Shown here one piece after another: positions 54,497 through 62,966 of a stretch of DNA of 64,000 nucleotides. Every line of letters starts with the position of its first letter. The stretch's first letter is position 1. A program made the translations under genes and the position numbers. The DNA comes from CALDCK01 sp050618055. Lineage in GTDB: Bacteria > Myxococcota_A > UBA9160 > SMWR01. The stretch is taken from contig JBNLVK010000172.1 of assembly GCA_050618055.1 (NCBI GenBank), positions 1 through 64,000 of the forward strand, read 5' to 3'. The notes beneath the pieces were generated by a model that saw only the letters and a list, made by a program, of their open reading frames with translations, searched no databases and was not told the origin of the DNA.

Positions 54497-55654
54497 CTAT
54501 TCCTCGGGACGCAGCTCGTCTTCGGGGGCCCAGAGCTCGACCGTCTCCTCGTCGACGCCGATGTCGACGGGAACGATCGCGCCGATCGGCTCGAGCGCCA
54601 GGTGGAAGGCGGCGAAGCCCGGGATCACCACCTGGTTGAGCGCCATGCCGACGATGCGACCCGAGTAGGGCGAGGTGACGACGGCCCGGTGGTCCGACAT
54701 GGGGTCGGTGACGGTGCCCAGCGCCTGGCCCTTCTCGACCTGCGCGCCCAGCCGGGCGCTGGTCAGCAGGATGCCGCCATCGTCCACACGCACCCAGCTC
54801 GAGCGGAAGTACAGCTCGGTGGGCGGGCTCTCGTCGGGGGGGAGGGTCACCATCCCCAATCCTGCCATCAGCCGCATGGATCCGGCTACTCCCGCCTCGA
54901 TGCCCTCCTCCTCGAAGCGCATGGGCTCGCCCACCTCGAAGGTGATGGCCGGAATGCCCGCCTCCACGGCCGCCCGGCGCAGCGTCCCGGAGCGGCTGAC
55001 GCTGTGGATCGCCAGCGGCGCCCGGAACCAGCGGGTCAGACGGACCACGCGCTCGTTGCGCAGGTCGGCCCGCACGTGGGGCATGTTCGTGCGGTGGAAC
55101 GATCCGGTGTGGAAGTCCACCAGGTAGCTGCAGCGCCGGATCACCCCCTCGAAGACCCGCAGGGCGATGCGCGAGGCCGAGCTGCCGCCCTCGCGTCCGG
55201 GGAAGAAGCGGTTCAGGTCGCGGCGGTCGGGCAGGTAGCGCGAGCTGCGGCGGAAGCCGTGCGGGTTCACGATCGGCACCGCCACGACCGTGCCGCGCAG
55301 CATCTCCGGCGTGAGCCCCTCGGACACGCGCCGCACCGCCTCGACCCCGATCAGCTCGTCGCCGTGGATGCCCGCCGTCAGGCACAGCACCGGACCCGGC
55401 GACGTGCCCCGGGTGACGACCACCGGCATGGCCACGCGCACGCCGGCGAAGGACTCGCTGGTCTCGAACTCGACCCGGCGCTTCACGCCGGCCTCGAAGC
55501 TCTCGCCCGCGATCTCGAGGGGCGCCGGCGGGACCGCCACCGGCACGCTCGCCGACGGAGGCGCCGTCAGCACGGACCCCGCCAGGGCTGCTCCGATGCA
55601 GCCGGCCCGAACGACAGACCACGAACCCGTCAAGCGCGCCCCACGAACCCGCAC
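54497..55654 (-). CDS. Succinylglutamate desuccinylase/aspartoacylase-family M14-like enzyme
   Basis: This 385-residue zinc carboxypeptidase-fold protein has CLTAGIHGDELIGVEAVRR (His and Glu ligands), the substrate Arg region RRDLNRFFPG and the third ligand in LVDFHTGSFHR. A C-terminal beta domain (SPYSGRIVGMALNQVVIPGF) follows. It has an N-terminal signal-like helix, so it may work outside the membrane. It would hydrolyse an N-acyl or isopeptide amide and belongs to the same operon as the ATP-grasp ligase, probably reversing or trimming its product. The GTG start at 55654 is uncertain. Confidence 0.9.
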   Translation of the reverse strand: MRVRGARLTGSWSVVRAGCIGAALAGSVLTAPPSASVPVAVPPAPLEIAGESFEAGVKRRVEFETSESFAGVRVAMPVVVTRGTSPGPVLCLTAGIHGDELIGVEAVRRVSEGLTPEMLRGTVVAVPIVNPHGFRRSSRYLPDRRDLNRFFPGREGGSSASRIALRVFEGVIRRCSYLVDFHTGSFHRTNMPHVRADLRNERVVRLTRWFRAPLAIHSVSRSGTLRRAAVEAGIPAITFEVGEPMRFEEEGIEAGVAGSMRLMAGLGMVTLPPDESPPTELYFRSSWVRVDDGGILLTSARLGAQVEKGQALGTVTDPMSDHRAVVTSPYSGRIVGMALNQVVIPGFAAFHLALEPIGAIVPVDIGVDEETVELWAPEDELRPEE

Positions 55655-55734
55655 GGTATCGCTTCGGCTCCTCGGACGCGCGTCCGGAGCGGAAAGCGAC
55701 GCGGGCGGCAGCGCGCCGGTATGCTCTGGCCGGC

Positions 55735-56424
55735 GTGCGGCAAAGACCCGAAACGAAGCGGATCGCGTGGCTGCTGCTCGGCCTGCTCGCGTGCCAGCCG
55801 GCGGCGCTGCTGGCCGGTCCGGCGCTCGCGGCGGGCGAGCGCGTGATCGAGGGTCGGGTGGTGCGGGTGATCGACGGCGACGACCTGGAGGTCCGCCACG
55901 ACGGCCGCACCACGCGCGTCCGCCTGTCCGGCGTCGACGCGCCCGAGAGCGGCCAGCCCTGGGGCCGGCGCGCCAGGCAGGCCCTGTCGGAGCGGACCTT
56001 CGGCAAGCCGGTGCGCGTCATCGACGTCGACGCGCGCACCTACGGCCGCACGGTCGGCGAGGTCTACGCCGACGACGTCTGCGTCGGCTGCGAGCTGGTG
56101 CGCGAGGGCCACGCCTGGGTCTACCGCCGCTACACCGACGACCCGGTCCTGCTGCGACTGGAGGCCGAGGCCCGCGAGAACCGTCGCGGCCTGTGGGGCC
56201 TGCCGCCGAGCGAACGCATTCCGCCCTGGGAGTGGCGCCGGGGCGTGCGCGAGCCGGCGCCGGACCCGTCCCGGGACGACGCCCCCTTCCGCTGCGGCGC
56301 GAAGCGCTACTGCCAGGAGATGCGCAGCTGCGCCGAGGCGCGCTTCCACCTGGTCGAGTGCGGGCTCACGCGCATCGACGGGGACGGCGACGGCGTGCCC
56401 TGCGAGAAGCTCTGCACCGACTAG
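55735..56424 (+). CDS. Exported thermonuclease-like nuclease with excalibur-type tail
   Basis: This 229-residue protein has a signal peptide ending AGPALAAG. The SNase OB-fold shows VIDGDDLEVRHDGRTTRVRL, SGVDAPESGQPWGRRAR, YGRTVGEVY and the catalytic-type LVREGHAWVYRRY. The C-terminus is an excalibur-like calcium/cysteine module (CGAKRYCQEMRSCAEARFHL, then DGDGDGVPCEKLC). It degrades nucleic acids outside the cytoplasm. The GTG start is at 55735. The stop shares CTAG with the convergent gene. Confidence 0.92.
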   Translation: MRQRPETKRIAWLLLGLLACQPAALLAGPALAAGERVIEGRVVRVIDGDDLEVRHDGRTTRVRLSGVDAPESGQPWGRRARQALSERTFGKPVRVIDVDARTYGRTVGEVYADDVCVGCELVREGHAWVYRRYTDDPVLLRLEAEARENRRGLWGLPPSERIPPWEWRRGVREPAPDPSRDDAPFRCGAKRYCQEMRSCAEARFHLVECGLTRIDGDGDGVPCEKLCTD

Positions 56425-57299
56425 ACGTCGCGCAGGCGTTCGCGCGCCTGGCGGCGCAGGGTCAGGTCTTCGACGCGCATGTCGGGGCGCGGCTCGAGCT
56501 CGCCCACCCCCGACAGCAGCTCCCGCGCCTCGGCGCGGCGGTCCGGCGCCAGGTCGAGCAGCGTGAGGGCCAGCAGCAGCCGGTTGCCCGGGTGCTCGGG
56601 CGCCAGCCCGTAGGCGCGCTCGACCAGGGGAAGCGCGCGGTCGCGGTCGACCCAGCCCGACACGAAGGGCACCCGCGGCAGCTCGGCGTGCAGGCGGCCC
56701 AGCAGGCGCAGGGCGCCGCCGTCGTCGTAGCCGGGCTCGAGGGCGATGGTGACCCGGGTGTAGTCGTGGAGCCGGTTGGCGACGCCCTGGCGCACCGCGC
56801 TCAGCAGTCCCACCCGCTGGCTCCAGGCACCCCAGCCGATGGCGGACCAGAAGTAGAGGCGCGCCGCGTCGTGCCGGGCAACGCCGGCCGCGTTGAGGCG
56901 CGTCGGCAGCGACGCCGGGTCGAAGCTCTCGAGGCGCGCGCCCGCACCGGCGCGCTGCGCCAGCCGGTCGAGACCGTGCTCCGCGACGTCGCGCGCGCGC
57001 TCGGAGGCCCGGCTCGCCAGGGCCTCGTCGGCCTGGCTGAAGTCGCCCAGGAAGTGGAGCGCGCGCAAGAGCTTCCAGCGCGCCTCCAGGTCGTCGGCCC
57101 GCGCGTCGACCGCGTCCTCGTAGTGGCGCACCGCCTCCAGCACCGGACCGGTCCGCGCCAGACCGCCCTGCGCACCGTCGGCGCGGCGCGCCCAGGCCGC
57201 GTCGCCGCGCGCCACCAGGTCGGCGTGCGCGGCCGGACCGGCCAGCAGCGCCAGCGCCGCCAGCGACGTCGCGACCCGCGGACGCGTTCGCTGCGTCAC
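56421..57299 (-). CDS. Exported TPR-like protein, possible TatT-type
   Basis: This 292-residue protein has a signal peptide (VATSLAALALLAGPAAHAD). Helical repeats follow: LEAVRHYEDAVDARADDLEA with RWKLLRALHFLGDFSQADEA, and later ALPLVERAYGLAPEHPGNRL. The middle block AARLYFWSAIGWGAWSQ resembles the periplasmic TatT component of TRAP-associated systems, but no TRAP transporter is nearby. The GTG start at 57299 overlaps the SRPBCC stop (GTGA). Function is unknown. Confidence 0.78.
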   Translation of the reverse strand: MTQRTRPRVATSLAALALLAGPAAHADLVARGDAAWARRADGAQGGLARTGPVLEAVRHYEDAVDARADDLEARWKLLRALHFLGDFSQADEALASRASERARDVAEHGLDRLAQRAGAGARLESFDPASLPTRLNAAGVARHDAARLYFWSAIGWGAWSQRVGLLSAVRQGVANRLHDYTRVTIALEPGYDDGGALRLLGRLHAELPRVPFVSGWVDRDRALPLVERAYGLAPEHPGNRLLLALTLLDLAPDRRAEARELLSGVGELEPRPDMRVEDLTLRRQARERLRDV

Positions 57300-57751
57300 G
57301 GCCGCGCCCCTTCCGGGGTCGGCCCGGCGAAGCGCCCGCGCAGACCCTCCGCCGCCTGCGAGCCCACGCGCTGGAAGAGCAGGTCGAGCAGCGGGTCGGC
57401 GATGCGGCGCAGGCCGGAGAGCTCGAGCCGCGCCTCGTAGGTGACGCGCGTGCCGCCCGGCCGCGGCACCAGCGTGATCTCGTCGATCGAGACCAGCGAC
57501 GCGTCCTCGCCGCGCAGCACCAGCCGCGTCGGGCGCTCGAGCTCGTGGATGCGGTACTCGAGCGGCACGCGGCGCCCGAAGAAGGACGCGGTCACGCGGA
57601 AGCGGCTGCCCACCCGGATCTCGCCGCGCGTGATGCGGCTCGCCTCCTCGACCCCAGGATCCCACTCGGCGGTCCGGCTGAAGTCGGCCAGGTAGTCGAA
57701 GGCCTCCTCGATGGGGAGGGGGAGGTCGATCGCATCGACGAAGCGGGCCAT
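57296..57751 (-). CDS. SRPBCC family ligand-binding protein
   Basis: This is a 151-residue START/SRPBCC protein of the polyketide-cyclase type. The opening LPLPIEEAFDYLADFSRTAE and WDPGVEEASRIT are diagnostic, followed by a seven-strand sheet and a C-terminal helix. ATG 57751 follows AGGAG by 7 bases. It is coupled to the TPR-like gene. It is divergent from the lipocalin gene across a 115-base promoter with an AT-rich dyad, so two hydrophobic-ligand proteins may share control. Confidence 0.9.
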   Translation of the reverse strand: MARFVDAIDLPLPIEEAFDYLADFSRTAEWDPGVEEASRITRGEIRVGSRFRVTASFFGRRVPLEYRIHELERPTRLVLRGEDASLVSIDEITLVPRPGGTRVTYEARLELSGLRRIADPLLDLLFQRVGSQAAEGLRGRFAGPTPEGARP

Positions 57752-57805
57752 GGGTGCTCCTGGGAAGGGGTTGCGAGCCGGGAGGATCACCCGATTGTTT
57801 CGGTA

Positions 57806-57826
57806 TGTCAATATATTATCTTGACA
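57806..57826. promoter_or_regulatory. AT-rich operator/promoter dyad between SRPBCC and lipocalin genes
   Basis: TGTCAA-TATATTATC-TTGACA is a perfect 6-base dyad in an AT-rich island, a sharp contrast with the surroundings. Each arm is also a consensus -35 hexamer, TTGACA, one on each strand, so it may hold back-to-back sigma-70 promoters or an operator placed over them. It lies 55 bases before the SRPBCC start and 40 before the lipocalin start. Confidence 0.6.
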
Positions 57827-57866
57827 AAGATTAGACCCAATCCGGCTCTGGGCTATCCTCCCGCCC

Positions 57867-58409
57867 ATGCGCCGAGTGCCGCTACTGCTGCCCCTGCTGG
57901 CCCTGCTCGCCTGCCAGACGCCGACGGCGCCGCTGGCGGTGGCGGAGGACCTGGACCTCGACCGGTACCTGGGCCGCTGGTACGAGATCGCGAGCTTCCC
58001 GCAGCGCTTCCAGAAGGGCTGCGTCGCCACCACCGCCACCTACACGCGCCGCGACGACGGCCGCATCGGCGTGACCAACCGCTGCCGCGACCGGTCGTTC
58101 GACGGCGAGGTCCGCAGCGTGGAAGGGGTCGCCTGGCTGACCGACCCGGACGGCAGCCCGGCGAAGCTGTCGGTCCAGTTCTTCTGGCCCTTCCACGGCG
58201 ACTACTGGGTGATCGAGCTCGACCCGGACTACCGCTGGGCCGTCGTCGGCCACCCGTCCCGCGACTACCTGTGGATCCTGGCGCGCACGCCGACCCTCGA
58301 CGCCGAGACCTTCCGCGACCTGCTGGCGCGCATCGAGGCCAAGGGCTTCGACCCGGCGCGGCTCGAGCGCACGCCGCAGCCCGAGCCCGCCGAACCCGCC
58401 GGCGCCTAG
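57867..58409 (+). CDS. blc: Bacterial lipocalin (Blc-like lipoprotein)
   Basis: This 180-residue outer-membrane lipoprotein has a lipobox (LLALLAC). The lipocalin signature is YLGRWYEIASFPQRFQKGC, followed by ATYTRRDDGRIGVTNRCRD and FHGDYWVIELDPDYRWAVVG, with YLWILARTPTL at the end of the barrel. It binds lysophospholipids or fatty acids and takes part in envelope maintenance. It follows an AT-rich promoter island. The stop shares CTAG with the convergent gene. Confidence 0.94.
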   Translation: MRRVPLLLPLLALLACQTPTAPLAVAEDLDLDRYLGRWYEIASFPQRFQKGCVATTATYTRRDDGRIGVTNRCRDRSFDGEVRSVEGVAWLTDPDGSPAKLSVQFFWPFHGDYWVIELDPDYRWAVVGHPSRDYLWILARTPTLDAETFRDLLARIEAKGFDPARLERTPQPEPAEPAGA

Positions 58410-58717
58410 TCGAGCGTGCAGCCGTTCGGCGCGGCGTGCCAGGCGGTGCGCTCGGCCAGTCCCGCCACCCAGGCGTGCACCCCGCGGCGTACGCCGTCGA
58501 CCACCGGCTCCGCCTCCACCCGGTCCATGTCGGGCAGCATGTCGAGCCGGCAGTCGTCGAAGGCGCGGCCGACGACCTCGACGCAGGCGCACATCTGGAG
58601 CGCCACGTAGCCGGCACCCACGTTCGACAGCCGCCGCAGGTTCGGGTAGGTGAAGACGGCCGCCAGTGCCGCCAGCGCGACCACGACCCCGGCGCCCCAG
58701 ACGAGCCAGCGCTTCAT
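58406..58717 (-). CDS. Small membrane-anchored cysteine-containing protein
   Basis: This 103-residue protein has an N-terminal helix (WLVWGAGVVVALAALAAVFTY) and then GAGYVALQMCACVEVVGRAF followed by DDC. It resembles the short N-terminal region of some exported class C-type serine hydrolases, here encoded as a separate gene. The ATG at 58717 overlaps the stop of the serine hydrolase (ATGA), so the two are made together. It is probably a helper or substrate-channel subunit; this is inference. Confidence 0.7.
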   Translation of the reverse strand: MKRWLVWGAGVVVALAALAAVFTYPNLRRLSNVGAGYVALQMCACVEVVGRAFDDCRLDMLPDMDRVEAEPVVDGVRRGVHAWVAGLAERTAWHAAPNGCTLD

Positions 58718-59916
58718 CGGCCGTCCCCCGGCGCCGTCGACCCGATGGGCGGGAAGGCCGCCACCAGGTCGGCCATGTAGTGGTTGGTCTCGCTCCAGGT
58801 GGTGGCCTGGTGCTCCCCCAGGCGCACGGCCAGCAGGTCGTGGGTGGGGACGATCAGCACCAGCTGCCCTGCGTTGCCGGTGACGGCGAACACCGACGGC
58901 GGACCGCCGGGCAGCAGCTGGAACTGGTCCTCCTTCGGCGTGCGGTTCAGCCAGAAGTGGGCGCCGTAGGTTCCGTTGTTCGCGACCGGTGCCGGCGTGC
59001 GCGCGAAGTCGACCCAGCCCTCGGGCAGCAGGCGGCGGCCCTCCCACACGCCGTCGCGCAGGTAGAGCAGGCCGAAGCGCGCGTAGTCGCGGGCGGTGGC
59101 GTAGAGGTGGCTGCCGCCCAGGTGGGTTCCCGCCGCGTCGAAGCCGAAGGCGGCCGAGCGCATGCCGATGGGTCCGAAGAGCGCGGCGCGCATGAAGCCC
59201 GCCCGCGCGGCGACGTCGGGTCCGGCGGCGCGGCTCACGATGGAGGCGACGATGGTGGTGGTGCCGGTCGAGTAGGCCCAGTGGCTGCCGGGCGGGTGGA
59301 GCAGCGGTCGCGCGCTGGCGTAGGACGCGGTGTCGCGGGCCCCTTCGCCGAAGAGCAGGTCTGCAACGAAGGAGTTGCCGCCGCGATCGCTGCCGCCCGC
59401 GTCGCCTGCCACGTCGCCGTTGTCGACGCCGGAGCTCATGTGCAGCAGGTGGCGCAGCGTGATCTCGCCGCGCGGGTCGCGGGGACCCTGCCAGGCGGGG
59501 ACCGGCGCCGGCGCGTCGAGCGACAGCTCGCCCCGGCCCACCAGCAGTCCGACCAGCGCCTGGGTGAAGCTCTTCGCCATCGACCAGGAGTGGAAGCGCG
59601 AGTCGGGACCGAAGCCCTCGGCGTAGCGCTCGAAGACGATGCGGCCGCCGCGGACGAGCAGCAGCGCGCGGGTGTCCGGGCCGCCGCGACCGCTGGCGGC
59701 GAAGGCGGTCGCCACCGCGCGACCGAGCGCCGCCCGATCCACGTCCGGCGCCAGCCCGCCCTCGGGCCAGCGCTCGGTCGGCCAGGCCACGCCCGTCGGC
59801 TGGGGCGGCAACGGCACCAGGTCTTCCGCGGCGGCGGCCGGCGCGAACCCCCCGAACGCGGCGATCGCCGTCGCCAGCAGCGCCACGCGGCGTCGCCCCG
59901 CCCGAGCCACCCTCAT
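58714..59916 (-). CDS. Exported serine hydrolase, class C beta-lactamase superfamily
   Basis: This 400-residue protein has a signal peptide ending APAAAAED. Catalytic SxxK is in FHSWSMAKSFTQALVG, the second Tyr motif in SHWAYSTGTT, and a late motif near VTGNAGQLVLIVPTHD. The length and NGTYGAHFWLN segment resemble 6-aminohexanoate-dimer hydrolase-like enzymes. It is coupled on both sides: its ATG overlaps the PQQ-dehydrogenase stop, and its stop overlaps the small anchored protein. An ester or amide substrate is likely. Confidence 0.9.
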   Translation of the reverse strand: MRVARAGRRRVALLATAIAAFGGFAPAAAAEDLVPLPPQPTGVAWPTERWPEGGLAPDVDRAALGRAVATAFAASGRGGPDTRALLLVRGGRIVFERYAEGFGPDSRFHSWSMAKSFTQALVGLLVGRGELSLDAPAPVPAWQGPRDPRGEITLRHLLHMSSGVDNGDVAGDAGGSDRGGNSFVADLLFGEGARDTASYASARPLLHPPGSHWAYSTGTTTIVASIVSRAAGPDVAARAGFMRAALFGPIGMRSAAFGFDAAGTHLGGSHLYATARDYARFGLLYLRDGVWEGRRLLPEGWVDFARTPAPVANNGTYGAHFWLNRTPKEDQFQLLPGGPPSVFAVTGNAGQLVLIVPTHDLLAVRLGEHQATTWSETNHYMADLVAAFPPIGSTAPGDGR

Positions 59917-61895
59917 TCCTCGATCGCGAAGGCCACCAGGTGGTCGCCCAGCGTGGTGCCGGCGCGGGCGTGGCCGCCGGCGGCGATCACCACGTACTGG
60001 CGCGCGCTGCCGTCCTGGAACGCGACCCGGTAGCTCATGGGCGTGGCCTGACCGCCCGCCGGCAGGCGACCCTTCCACAGCTCCTCGCCGGTCTCGACGT
60101 CGTAGGCGCGCAGGTAGTCGTCCATGGCGCCGGCGATGAAGACGAGCCCGCCGGAGGTGACGATCGGTCCGCCGGTGCCGGGCACGCCCCAGTCGAGGGG
60201 CAGCGGAACCGGCGCCAGGTCGCGGATGCTGCCGTGGGGCACCTGCCAGCGGACGTCGCCGCTGCGCAGGTCGACGGCGGCCAGCGTGCCCCAGGGCGGA
60301 CCGATGCACGGCAGCCCCAGCGGCGAGAGCAAGAGCTCCCGGCTCAGGCCGTAGGGCGTGCCGAGCTGGGGACCGTGCTCGACGCCGGGCCGGGCGGCGC
60401 GGGCCGCCTCGAAGTCGTCGCGCGGAATGAGGGTCACCACCCAGGGCACGTCCGAGCTGCGCACGATGGCGAGCTGGCGGTCCGGATCGACGGCGATGCC
60501 GCCCCAGTTCGATCCGCCCGCGTTGCCCGGCAGCATGATCGTGCCCTGCACCGACGGCGGCGTGTACATGCCGTCGAAGCGCAGCGTCTCGATCGCCTCG
60601 CGGCAGCGGCCCCGGTCCCACGGCGTGACACCCCAGGCGTCGTCGGCCGACACCGTGCCGCGCACCAGCATGGGAATGCGCGGAAAGGGCTGGGTGGGGG
60701 AGAGCACCTCGCCGGGCGGCGCGCCGGCGGTGGGAACGGGCCGCTCCTCCACCGGGTGGAGCGGCTCGCCGGTCTCCCGGTCGAGCACGAACAGCAGGCC
60801 CATCTTCGTCGACTGCACCAGCGCGTCGCGGCCCTCGCCGTCCACGTCGATGCGCGCGAGCGTGGGCTGGGACGGCACGTCGAAGTCCCACAGGTCGTCG
60901 TGCACGGTCTGGAAGTGCCAGGCCACCTCGCCGGTGGCGCCGCGCAGGGCCACCACCGAGCTGCCGTAGTGGCTCATGCGGTGGCGCTCGCCGCGGTAGT
61001 AGTCGGGCGCCGCGTTGCCGGTGGGCACGAAGACGAGACCCCGCTCCTCGTCCACCGACATGGGCGCCCACACGTTCGGCGTGCCCAGCGCGTAGCCGGC
61101 CTCGCTGGTGAGACCCGACGCGTAGTCGAAGCCGGGCGGCGCCAGGTCCCAGGCCCAGCGCAGCTCTCCCGTGCGCGCGTCGAAGCCCCGCACCACGCCG
61201 CTCGGTGCGTCGATGCGGGCGTTGTCGCTGACCGCGGATCCCACCACCACCACGTCGCCCACCACGGCGGGCGGCGAGGTCACCTGGTACTCGCCCTGCC
61301 AGCGCTGCGGACCGGGGCCCGCGTTGAGATCCACCTCTCCACCGGTGCCGAAGCCGGGACACGGAATGCCGGTGGCCGCGTCCAGGGCGAACAGGCGCGC
61401 GTCGTTGGTGCCGGTGAAGAGCGTGCGCCGGCAGCGGCTGCCCTCCTGGGCCGACGCGTCGAGCCAGGTCGACACACCGCGGCACACGAGCTGGTTCGCG
61501 TAGCGGCCGGTGAGGTCGATCTCCGGGTCGAAGGCCCAGAGCTCGACGCCGCTGGCCGGATCGAGCGCCACGACCCGGTTGAAGGGGGTACACAGGTAGA
61601 GGACGCCCTCCACCAGGATGGGCGTGTTCTCGAAGGCGGTGGTGCTGCGGACGTCGCCCGTTCCGTCGGAGACGTCGCCGTGCCGGTAGGTCCAGGCGGG
61701 CCGCAGCCGGCCGACGTCGTCGCGGCCGATGGCGTCCTGCACGACGTGGCGCGTGCCGCCCGGGTCGCCGCCGAAGGAAGGCCACTCGCTCACGCCGGCC
61801 ACCGGGCCGGGCTCGGGCAGGGGCGCCGCACCGCAGGCCAGGGCGGCGCAGCAGGCAGCCAGGCGGATCCAGCGGGCGGGCCCCGGTCGCGGCAT
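59913..61895 (-). CDS. PQQ-dependent dehydrogenase-like lipoprotein
   Basis: This is a 660-residue quinoprotein propeller paralogous to 14894-16849. It shares the blocks LDPASGVELWAFDPEIDLTG, LVCRGVSTW, WHFQTVHDDLWDFDVPSQPT, GTPYGLSRELLLSPLGLPC with IGPPWGTL, and LVFIAGAMDDYLRAYDVETG. The N-terminus (CCAALACGAAP) is a lipoprotein-type signal and there are no other membrane helices. It should oxidise an alcohol or sugar in the periplasm. It is the first gene of a coupled operon with a serine hydrolase. Confidence 0.88.
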   Translation of the reverse strand: MPRPGPARWIRLAACCAALACGAAPLPEPGPVAGVSEWPSFGGDPGGTRHVVQDAIGRDDVGRLRPAWTYRHGDVSDGTGDVRSTTAFENTPILVEGVLYLCTPFNRVVALDPASGVELWAFDPEIDLTGRYANQLVCRGVSTWLDASAQEGSRCRRTLFTGTNDARLFALDAATGIPCPGFGTGGEVDLNAGPGPQRWQGEYQVTSPPAVVGDVVVVGSAVSDNARIDAPSGVVRGFDARTGELRWAWDLAPPGFDYASGLTSEAGYALGTPNVWAPMSVDEERGLVFVPTGNAAPDYYRGERHRMSHYGSSVVALRGATGEVAWHFQTVHDDLWDFDVPSQPTLARIDVDGEGRDALVQSTKMGLLFVLDRETGEPLHPVEERPVPTAGAPPGEVLSPTQPFPRIPMLVRGTVSADDAWGVTPWDRGRCREAIETLRFDGMYTPPSVQGTIMLPGNAGGSNWGGIAVDPDRQLAIVRSSDVPWVVTLIPRDDFEAARAARPGVEHGPQLGTPYGLSRELLLSPLGLPCIGPPWGTLAAVDLRSGDVRWQVPHGSIRDLAPVPLPLDWGVPGTGGPIVTSGGLVFIAGAMDDYLRAYDVETGEELWKGRLPAGGQATPMSYRVAFQDGSARQYVVIAAGGHARAGTTLGDHLVAFAIEE

Positions 61896-61925
61896 CGCCG
61901 AGAGCCTACCACTGCGGGCGGGGCG

Positions 61926-62962
61926 TCAGCCCAGGCTCTGGCTCTGCTCCTGCACCGGCGGGCGGTGGGACGGATCGTGGGCGATGCGCACCGTGTGGCG
62001 CAGCGCCTCGATGGGCGGGTCCAGGTAGTCCTGGTGGATCGCCTCACACAGCTCCGCGTTGGTGTCGACGATCCAGGTGAGCGTCTTGTGCACGCCCCAC
62101 TCCTGCACGTCCTCGACGTCCATCTGCACCAGCTGACCGCGGAAGCGCTCGAGCAGGTCCCAGGAGCTGCGCCGCGTGCCCGCTGCCTCCTCGCCGCGCA
62201 GGCGGATCAGCAGGCCGCGGGTGCGGTCCAGGTTGTGGAGCACCGAGCGCGGGAAGGTGCGGTCGAGGATCAGGAAGCCCGCCACCGACGGACCCGAGAG
62301 CACGTGGGCGCTGCGCTTGAAGAACGGCTCGAAGGCCGAGCAGGAGCGCAGGATGGCCAGCCACTGGGCGGCGTCGACCGTCGTCTCGCTCTCGCCGGGC
62401 GCGTCGCCCAGCGCGTGGTGCTTCACGTCCAGGATGCGCGCCGTCTGGCCCACCCGCTCGACCGCGCGGCCCAGCTTCATGAAGACGAAGGGCTCCTCGT
62501 GGAGCATGGTCGAGTAGCAGATGCCGTGGAACAGCATGCACTGCTTGCACAGGTAGTCGTAGAAGGCGGCGCGATCCTTGTGGTAGAGGCGCTCGGCCTG
62601 CCGGTCGCGCAGCCACAGCCACAGGTCGTTGATCGACTCCCACATCTCCACGCTCATCGTCTCGCGGATCGTTCGTGCGTTCTCGCGGGCCCAGCGCATG
62701 GAGGAGAAGATCGAGGCGGGCGCCTCCGGATCCCAGGTGAGGTAGGACTGCACGGCCTCCGGGTCGTCGATGGCGCCGGCGCCCACCTGCTCGATGAAGT
62801 GCTCCTCGGCCCCGCTCACCACCACCAGCGGCCGCCAGCGCTCGGCCGACGGCAGGTCGGCGTCGAGCTGGAAGGCCTCGTTCACCTCGAGAAGCCGCGC
62901 CAGCGTGTCGACCCGCTCCAGGTAGCGGGTGAGCCAGAAGCACGAGTCGGCGACGCGGGAGA

Positions 62963-62966
<4 letters not shown>
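61926..62966 (-). CDS. Alpha-E domain protein (DUF403)
   Basis: This is a 346-residue all-helical protein starting ISRVADSCFWLTRYLERVDT, the universal opening of the alpha-E family. RRSAMR-like helix repeats follow (MRWARENARTIRETMSVEMW, FMKLGRAVERVGQTARILDV). Alpha-E proteins accompany circularly permuted ATP-grasp ligases and are thought to assist amide-bond formation on an unknown peptide. The GTG start at 62966 overlaps the ATP-grasp stop (GTGA). Confidence 0.93.
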
